Origin: Erwinia persicina
Lineage (GTDB): Bacteria; Pseudomonadota; Gammaproteobacteria; Enterobacterales; Enterobacteriaceae
Direction of reading: 5' to 3'
Assembly (NCBI RefSeq): GCF_014838825.1
Contig: NZ_JACYMO010000003.1
Coordinates: 1 to 64,000, forward strand
DNA: 64,000 nucleotides
This document shows, piece after piece, positions 58,741-64,000 of this stretch. Numbering within the stretch: the first letter of the stretch is position 1; every line of letters begins with the position of its first letter. The notes beneath the pieces were generated by a model. The model made no database searches, was not told the origin of the DNA, and worked only from the letters and a program-made list of their open reading frames with translations. The translations under genes were made by a program, and so were the position numbers.

Positions 58741-59361
58741 TCAGGACTTTTCCGGCCCCTGCGTTTTCTTCTTTTTCTTCTTCCAGATCTTATTTTCCTG
58801 CCCGCGCCACAGGCGCTGAATATTGTCATGATGACGTAACAGGATCAGGCAGGAGAGCATCGCAACCGGGAAGGTAAACTGCGGTTTAAACCACCAGACG
58901 TAGAAGGGCGCAATCAGCGCGCTGACAATCGCCCCCAGCGATGAATACCCGCTCAACAGTACAGTCAGCAGCCAGGTACCGGTCATCAGGCCAGTCAGAT
59001 CCCAGCCGATCGGTGCGATCGCCCCAAAGGCTGTCGCCACCCCTTTACCGCCTTTGAAGTGGAAGAACACCGGATAAATATGGCCAAGGCAGGCGGCAAT
59101 GGCGGTCAGACCCAGATACAACGGCGTGAGGCCGAGGTGATAGGCCAGCCACACCGGCAGCATCCCTTTGCATACGTCAAACACCAGTACCGTAATGGCC
59201 GCACCTTTGCCACCGAGGCGCAGCACGTTGGTGGCTCCGGGATTACCCGATCCGTTGTGGCGTGGGTCTGGCAATCCGAACAGTCGGCAGACCAGAATCG
59301 CACTGGAGACAGAGCCACACAGATAAGCGAAAATGATCATGCCAAGCGCGAATACACTCAT
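58741..59361 (-). CDS. plsY: Acyl-phosphate:glycerol-3-phosphate acyltransferase PlsY
   Basis: A 206-residue inner-membrane enzyme. It starts [20 protein letters not shown]; the in-frame extension to 59451 is not conserved. Motifs: [19 protein letters not shown] (motif 1), the glycine-rich [15 protein letters not shown] (motif 2) and [18 protein letters not shown] (motif 3). It acylates glycerol-3-phosphate at position 1 with acyl-phosphate. The tail ends with six consecutive lysines before TQGPEKS, longer than in K-12. It converges with tsaD and is divergent from folB. Confidence 0.96.
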   Translation of the reverse strand: MSVFALGMIIFAYLCGSVSSAILVCRLFGLPDPRHNGSGNPGATNVLRLGGKGAAITVLVFDVCKGMLPVWLAYHLGLTPLYLGLTAIAACLGHIYPVFFHFKGGKGVATAFGAIAPIGWDLTGLMTGTWLLTVLLSGYSSLGAIVSALIAPFYVWWFKPQFTFPVAMLSCLILLRHHDNIQRLWRGQENKIWKKKKKKTQGPEKS

Positions 59362-59468
59362 AACACCGTTCCGTCTTGTTGGGGTCGTCTTAAAGTCAGC
59401 ATCTGTGGATAATACGCATAAACCGCCGGCGATGGTATCCGGCAACCACAAAAACAGAGAGACATAAC

Positions 59469-59828
59469 ATGGATATCGTATTTATTGATCAACTGTCGGT
59501 TATCACCACCATTGGCGTTTACGACTGGGAACAAACGATTCAGCAGAAGCTGGTGTTCGATGTCGAAATGGCCTGGGATAACCGCAAGGCCGCTGCCAGT
59601 GATGATGTTAACGACTGCCTCAGCTATGCTGATGTATCAGAAGCCATTATTCACCATGTCGCTCAGGGTAAGTTTGCCCTGGTCGAGCGCGTGGCAGAAG
59701 AAATTGCTACGCTGCTGCTGACCCGTTTCGCTTCGCCGTGGGTGCGAATTAAAGTCAGTAAACCCGGGGCTGTCGCCCAGGCGTTGCAGGTCGGTGTCAT
59801 CATTGAACGCGGGACTAATCCGAAATAA
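59469..59828 (+). CDS. folB: Dihydroneopterin aldolase FolB
   Basis: A 119-residue enzyme (E. coli 122). It begins [21 protein letters not shown], with the active-site glutamate in VYDWEQ and the lysine in VSKPGAV ([14 protein letters not shown]). It cleaves 7,8-dihydroneopterin in folate synthesis. It sits between plsY (divergent) and uppP, as in E. coli. Confidence 0.96.
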   Translation: MDIVFIDQLSVITTIGVYDWEQTIQQKLVFDVEMAWDNRKAAASDDVNDCLSYADVSEAIIHHVAQGKFALVERVAEEIATLLLTRFASPWVRIKVSKPGAVAQALQVGVIIERGTNPK

Positions 59829-59885
59829 TTCCATTTTGATTGCCATCACAATGAAACCAAACCACATTATGCTCTGTCTTAAGGT

Positions 59886-59938
59886 TGCCCTGATGATGTC
59901 AGGGCACAATGGGCGGGAGCGTTAAGCGACCGCCTTTT
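59886..59938 (+). terminator. Paired hairpins between folB and uppP
   Basis: First stem GCCCTGA-TGATG-TCAGGGC (59886-59904), perfect. The second stem GGCGG...CCGCC (59911-59933) is followed by TTTTT, so it can act as a terminator for folB or an attenuator for uppP, which begins 33 bases later. Confidence 0.55.
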
Positions 59939-59970
59939 TAATGGTTTTAACAGGGTTAGGGGCAGATTTG

Positions 59971-60792
59971 ATGGCAGATATTCATCAGCTATGGGTGGCA
60001 GCAATACTTGGGATTGTTGAGGGGCTGACGGAGTTTCTCCCCGTGTCTTCTACCGGACACATGATCATTGTCGGTCATTTGCTGGGATTTGAAGGTGAGA
60101 AGGCGGAGACCTTTGAAGTTGTCATTCAGCTCGGATCGATTCTCGCCGTTGTGGTGATGTTCTGGCGTCGTCTGTTTGGCCTGATTGGCATTCACTTCGG
60201 TGAGATGAAACACGAAGGAGTCGGGCAGGGTAAACTGACCTTGATCCATATTCTGCTGGGGATGGTGCCGGCGGTGGTGATTGGCCTGCTGCTGCACGAC
60301 AAAATTAAGACGTTGTTTAATCCGGTCAACGTGATGTACGCGCTGGTGGTGGGCGGTGTGCTGCTGATCGCGGCAGAATTGCTGAAGCCTAAGCAGCCTA
60401 AGGCGGTTGGCGTGGACGACATTACCTATCGTCAGGCGTTTATCATTGGCTGCTTCCAGTGTCTGGCGCTATGGCCGGGCTTCTCCCGCTCGGGTGCCAC
60501 CATTTCTGGCGGGATGCTGATGGGCGTCAGCCGCTATGCTGCCTCGGAGTTCTCCTTCCTCCTTGCTGTACCGATGATGATGGGGGCCACCGGCCTGGAT
60601 CTCTACAAGAGCATGGGCTTCCTGACGATGGCTGACTTCCCGATGTTTGCCGTCGGCTTTGTCACCGCGTTTATCGTGGCGCTGATTGCGATTAAGAGCT
60701 TCCTGCACATTATCAAGCGCATCTCGTTTATACCGTTTGCCATCTACCGCTTTATCGTGGCCGCTGCGGTCTACGCGGTGTTTGTTCTGTAA
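59971..60792 (+). CDS. uppP: Undecaprenyl-diphosphatase UppP (BacA)
   Basis: A 273-residue membrane protein starting [30 protein letters not shown]. The first motif includes the conserved [15 protein letters not shown], and the second is [13 protein letters not shown] with the catalytic Arg/Ser. The ATG 59971 matches the K-12 start; an upstream in-frame ATG at 59941 gives a non-conserved 10-residue extension. It dephosphorylates undecaprenyl diphosphate and gives bacitracin resistance when overexpressed. Confidence 0.96.
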   Translation: MADIHQLWVAAILGIVEGLTEFLPVSSTGHMIIVGHLLGFEGEKAETFEVVIQLGSILAVVVMFWRRLFGLIGIHFGEMKHEGVGQGKLTLIHILLGMVPAVVIGLLLHDKIKTLFNPVNVMYALVVGGVLLIAAELLKPKQPKAVGVDDITYRQAFIIGCFQCLALWPGFSRSGATISGGMLMGVSRYAASEFSFLLAVPMMMGATGLDLYKSMGFLTMADFPMFAVGFVTAFIVALIAIKSFLHIIKRISFIPFAIYRFIVAAAVYAVFVL

Positions 60793-60799
60793 GCTGAAC

Positions 60800-60821
60800 G
60801 GGGGCAGGCCTGCCTGACCCC
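60800..60821. terminator. Hairpin between convergent uppP and cca
   Basis: GGGGCAGGC-CT-GCCTG-A-CCCC folds with one bulged A in the 36-base gap between the two stops. There is no T run, so the terminator role is weakly supported. Confidence 0.4.
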
Positions 60822-60828
60822 GGCCATG

Positions 60829-62049
60829 CTACAGGGCTCTCCAGTTCTCCAGCGCCGCCACCCGGCGGCGCGTGAGCTCTTCCCTCACTTCCGCCCCTTT
60901 GAATCCTGCCTCTACCACCTCTCTGGTCGATACCGACTGCACCACCCGCCAGGCTTCGCGCAGGTAATCGCCTTGCGGATAAGGATTATTTTCGAAACCG
61001 GTCCGCCCGCGGGCATCGGCTTCGCTGGTCAGGGCAATCTGCTCTACGCGATGCGGTTTACGCCAGGCGTCCAGCCGGTCAAACAGCGCCACCAGCGTAG
61101 CCGCCGGATGATTCTGTACCGTATGCACCAGATCGTGAAACTCGGTGACTAACAGCGCCAGATCACGGGTGGCATTGGGAATGCGCAGGCGTTCACACAG
61201 GGCGGCCACCAGCGGCACGCCTGCCGGGCCATGCCCGTGATGGCTTGGCCACTTCTCCGGAGGCGTCAGCGCCTTGCCCACGTCGTGAAACAGCGTGGCA
61301 AAACGGATATCCACCTCGGGACTGAGCTGTGCGGCTATCGCCAGCGTCATCAGCGCATGAACCCCGGTGTCGATTTCCGGATGCCATTTTGCCGGAGCCG
61401 GAACGCCGTACAGGTTATCCAGTTCCGGGAACAGCACTGCCAGCGCACCGCAGTCTCGCAGCACCTGGAAAAACACCTGCGGATTTTGCGTCTGCAGCGC
61501 ACTTTCCGTCTCTTTCCAGACGCGCTCCGCCGTCAGATGCGCCAGTTCGCCGCTGCTCGCCATTGACGCCATCAGCGCCAGGGTTTCACCGGCAATATGG
61601 AAGTTAAGGTGGGCATAGCGGGCCGCAAAGCGCGCCACGCGCAGTACGCGCAGCGGATCTTCACTGAAGGCTTCAGAGACGTGGCGCAAGACCCGATTTT
61701 CCAGGTCTTCCCGCCCGCCGTAGGGATCATAATAGTGACCAGCGGCATCCTGAGCGATGGCGTTAATCGTCAGATCGCGGCGGGCCAGATCCTGCTCCAG
61801 GGTAACATCCGGTGCGGAATAGCAGACAAAACCGGTATAGCCGCTGCCGGACTTACGCTCGGTGCGGGCCAGCGCATACTCTTCATGGCTGTCCGGGTGG
61901 AGAAATACCGGGAAGTCACGGCCAACCTGCTCAAAGCCCTGTGCCAGCATCTGCGCGGGAGAGGCACCCACCACCACCCAGTCTTTGTCTTTTATCGGCA
62001 AATTCAGCAGTCCGTCACGCACGGCGCCACCGACAAGGTATGTTTTCAC
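60829..62049 (-). CDS. cca: Multifunctional CCA tRNA nucleotidyltransferase
   Basis: A 406-residue class II CCA enzyme. I start at GTG 62049 ([12 protein letters not shown]), with GGAG 6 bases upstream; a TTG 4 codons earlier overlaps that site. Palm motif: [11 protein letters not shown] and DKDWVVVG (metal aspartates). The [10 protein letters not shown] motif lies near 110, the neck region has the [15 protein letters not shown] block, and an HD domain ([23 protein letters not shown]) gives the phosphatase/phosphodiesterase activities typical of gammaproteobacterial enzymes. It adds CCA to tRNA 3' ends. Confidence 0.96.
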   Translation of the reverse strand: MKTYLVGGAVRDGLLNLPIKDKDWVVVGASPAQMLAQGFEQVGRDFPVFLHPDSHEEYALARTERKSGSGYTGFVCYSAPDVTLEQDLARRDLTINAIAQDAAGHYYDPYGGREDLENRVLRHVSEAFSEDPLRVLRVARFAARYAHLNFHIAGETLALMASMASSGELAHLTAERVWKETESALQTQNPQVFFQVLRDCGALAVLFPELDNLYGVPAPAKWHPEIDTGVHALMTLAIAAQLSPEVDIRFATLFHDVGKALTPPEKWPSHHGHGPAGVPLVAALCERLRIPNATRDLALLVTEFHDLVHTVQNHPAATLVALFDRLDAWRKPHRVEQIALTSEADARGRTGFENNPYPQGDYLREAWRVVQSVSTREVVEAGFKGAEVREELTRRRVAALENWRAL

Positions 62050-62143
62050 TGGGGTCTCCAAAGGCTGCGGGTCAGAATAAACTGAACATGAATTGTCACA
62101 CTATAACATTCATGTTGCATGAATGATAAATTGCGGGCAACGC

Positions 62144-62166
62144 AAAAAGGGCATCCGCAGATACCC
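62144..62166 (-). terminator. Terminator of ygiM
   Basis: On the minus strand GGGTATC-TGCG-GATGCCC is followed by TTTTT; 22 bases after the ygiM stop. A CATTCATG-TTG-CATGAATG palindrome (62107-62125) lies in the same gap. Confidence 0.75.
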
Positions 62167-62187
62167 TCGGGTGTCGCGCCAGTCTGG

Positions 62188-62808
62188 TCAGTTCATCCAG
62201 CGGTCGCTTTTCTTCCTGCGCGGGATCATATGCGGTAACAGCAAGCCCAGCAGCAGGCCGACGCCGGCCACGCCACCCCCGTACATAAACCACTGCATGA
62301 TAATGGTGCGCTGTTTGTCATCAAGCTGAACATTGGCGGCGTCGACTTTCTTCTTGGCCACGATAAGCTGGTTTTTCAGCTGCTGATTTTCTTCTTTCAG
62401 GCTGTTAATGGCGTTGTCGCTTCCCGCCACCTTTTTTTGCATATCGGCGGTGCGTTCATTCCAGCTACCGTCGATATTGGCCAGTTTGGCCGTCAGGACT
62501 TTGACCTGTTGTTCCAGTTCGGGCACACGGGTGCGCAGGCTGGGCTGCTGGCTGAGTTGCGTCAGAGGGATCCAGGTCGTACGGCCCTGGCTGTCACGGA
62601 TCTGGCCATATTTGCTGTTGTCATTCGTTTGCAACAGCGTCACTTCTTCGCCAGCGTTTAAGGTGCCAACCAGACGATAATCATTACCCGGCCCGCTGCG
62701 GACCCAGGTGGTCAGTTCGTCGGAAATGTAGCGTTTCTCTTCGGCGTGGACGGTTGCCGCAGCGCTCATCGTGAGCAAAGTCAGACCAATGAGGTGAGTG
62801 ATTTTCAT
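62188..62808 (-). CDS. ygiM: TIGR04211 family SH3-domain membrane protein YgiM
   Basis: A 206-residue protein (E. coli 206) with a signal peptide (HLIGLTLLTMSAAATVHAEE). A bacterial SH3 domain follows (about 25-90, WVRSGPGNDYRLVGTLNAGE), then a coiled coil (about 95-165, EQQVKVLTAKLAN...) and a C-terminal membrane helix (MYGGGVAGVGLLLGLLLP) with a basic end. The topology is an envelope protein anchored by its tail. The function is uncertain. I start at 62808 with AAAGAGT upstream, rejecting a 20-residue extension. The cca-ygiM-ygiF order is conserved. Confidence 0.92.
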   Translation of the reverse strand: MKITHLIGLTLLTMSAAATVHAEEKRYISDELTTWVRSGPGNDYRLVGTLNAGEEVTLLQTNDNSKYGQIRDSQGRTTWIPLTQLSQQPSLRTRVPELEQQVKVLTAKLANIDGSWNERTADMQKKVAGSDNAINSLKEENQQLKNQLIVAKKKVDAANVQLDDKQRTIIMQWFMYGGGVAGVGLLLGLLLPHMIPRRKKSDRWMN

Positions 62809-63063
62809 TCGAACTCTTTTTGCATAAGGGCTGTAAAAATGTAATTGCACAGTCTGGAACGGCCTCACACAAAGCTGAATGAGAACTATCCTGGTCTCAG
62901 GCGGCTTGAGACGCTGTGCGCGAAAGCGTAATAAAGCAGAGACAGTGTTGTCTCTTGTGCATTATTCTTGGTGGCTATAGCAGTACGATCGCCCGCCATC
63001 TTTGCGAGCATTATCAGATACCTTAACCGTTTACTCAGCCGTTAACGACGTAAATAAGACATT

Positions 63064-64000
63064 ATGACCATAGAAATCGAATTAAAGTTCATTGCCGTTC
63101 CAGAAGCGGCCGAAAAAATTGCCAGTAAGCTTACCGCCTGGCCACATCAGCATTCCGCCGGTCAGGCATTGACCAATATTTACTTCGAAACGGCTGACAG
63201 TCAGCTGCGGCGCTGGGATATGGGGCTGCGTATTCGTGGCTTTGGTGACCGCTATGAAATGACGCTGAAAACCGCCGGTCAGACTATCGGGGGGCTGCAT
63301 CAGCGCCCGGAATATAACGTTGCACTGGCAGCACCGACGCTGGATATTCAGCAGTTACCAGCCGATGTCTGGCCCGCCGGGACGGATGTGGCGGCCCTGC
63401 AAACGCAACTCGCTGCGCTGTTTAGCACCCATTTTACACGCGAGAAGTGGGTGGTCACTTACCTGCAAAGCGAGATTGAAGTTGCATTTGACCGGGGAGA
63501 AGTGATCGCTGGTGAACGTAGCGAGCCGCTGATGGAAGTGGAGCTGGAGCTGAAAAGTGGCCAGCGTGACGATTTGCTGGCCTTTGCCGCCGAACTGGCG
63601 ACGATTGAAGGCCTGCGGCTGGGCAGCCTCAGCAAAGCGGCGCGTGGGTATGCACTGGCCCAGGGCGATCTCCCGCGAGCCTTACGTCCGGTGCCACTGC
63701 TGAAGGTCAGACCGAAGGCAACGGTAGAAGAGGGGATGCGGGCGGCCTTCCTGCTGGCATTAACCCAGTGGCAGTATCATGAAGAGCTGTGGCTGCGCGG
63801 TAACGCCGCCGCGCTGCATGAGGTGAAGGATGCGCTGGAAGTACTGCGTCAGACCTTCTCACTGTACGGTGCGCTGGTGCCGCGCAAGGCCAGCAGTGAG
63901 CTGCGTCAGAAGCTGACTCAGCTGGAAGAGGCGCTGCTTGAAGACAATCCTGAAGCGCAGCGGATCTGTTTCAGCCCGCTCTGGCTGCAAACGCAGTTAG
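63064..64000 (+). CDS. ygiF: Inorganic triphosphatase YgiF (CYTH + CHAD), cut by window end
   Basis: From ATG 63064 the frame is open to the window end (312 codons; E. coli YgiF is 433 residues). The N-terminal CYTH domain starts MTIEIELKFIAVPEA (the EIELKF signature), with RRWDMGLRIRGFGDRYEMTLKTAG and ERSEPLMEVELELKSG. A CHAD domain begins near residue 220. YgiF is a metal-dependent tripolyphosphatase. It is divergent from ygiM, as in E. coli. Confidence 0.93.
   Translation, partial: MTIEIELKFIAVPEAAEKIASKLTAWPHQHSAGQALTNIYFETADSQLRRWDMGLRIRGFGDRYEMTLKTAGQTIGGLHQRPEYNVALAAPTLDIQQLPADVWPAGTDVAALQTQLAALFSTHFTREKWVVTYLQSEIEVAFDRGEVIAGERSEPLMEVELELKSGQRDDLLAFAAELATIEGLRLGSLSKAARGYALAQGDLPRALRPVPLLKVRPKATVEEGMRAAFLLALTQWQYHEELWLRGNAAALHEVKDALEVLRQTFSLYGALVPRKASSELRQKLTQLEEALLEDNPEAQRICFSPLWLQTQL

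Noticed and set aside
61597..62085. 162-codon plus-strand frame opposite cca
   Set aside because: A shadow of the highly conserved CCA nucleotidyltransferase gene.

Overview
The window is a chromosomal stretch of an enterobacterium. It most resembles the Erwinia/Pantoea side of Enterobacterales, but this placement is an inference from gene content and protein resemblance, not from any search. The right half keeps the classic enteric order mug-rpoD-dnaG-rpsU / tsaD / plsY / folB-uppP / cca-ygiM / ygiF. The middle holds the whole maltose regulon in one block: malT, malPQ, malGFE, malK-lamB-malM. The first 22 kb is accessory DNA built from several independent, partly broken modules.

Layout: (1) 1-5.7 kb is a chaperone-usher type fimbrial locus. 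A broken reverse transcriptase overlaps a pilin gene, followed by a putative adhesin, a decayed duplicate of a pilin-end/glycosyltransferase-start junction, a frameshifted pilin and an intact PglL/Wzy-type O-oligosaccharyltransferase. (2) 5.8-6.4 kb has a DUF1294 membrane protein and an IS3-family orfA relic. (3) 6.6-15.85 kb is a visibly A/T-richer gold/copper island of the gesABC-golTS type, with two MerR-type promoters with 19-bp spacers. (4) 15.8-20 kb is an immigration-control-like remnant: the 3' end of a type I hsdR, mrr, a hipBA toxin-antitoxin pair, and symE with a LexA box and a probable antisense RNA. (5) 20.4-22.3 kb is an orphan type VI secretion cassette: a frameshifted Tlde1 effector, its immunity gene, hcp and an immunity paralogue. 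(6) 22.6-38.8 kb is the maltose regulon. Inverted copies of a ~102-bp MITE-like element lie on either side of malT-malP-malQ. (7) 38.8-52.8 kb holds scattered housekeeping and envelope genes: a GNAT protein, a yecA-like gene, nlpA, two small regulators, ampH, opgB, a porin, a tautomerase with a LysR regulator, aer, a tartrate/D-malate dehydrogenase and mug. (8) 52.8-64 kb is the macromolecular synthesis operon and the conserved genes that follow it.

How the genes work together: MalT with maltotriose would activate malPQ, malEFG and malK-lamB-malM. LamB and MalE/MalFGK import maltodextrins, and MalP and MalQ degrade them. GolS would sense Au(I)/Cu(I) and switch on the P-type ATPase and the tripartite RND pump. 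The fimbrial block suggests a glycosylated surface fibre that once carried a co-translated reverse transcriptase, now inactivated. ERIC-like intergenic palindromes occur between lamB and malM, near ampH, and as a 126-bp-period tandem array between rpsU and dnaG.

Limits: all calls come from reading the sequence and remembered family features. Two pseudogene calls (the fimbrial subunit and tlde1) rest on single-base shifts in 5-base homopolymers, so they could be assembly errors.
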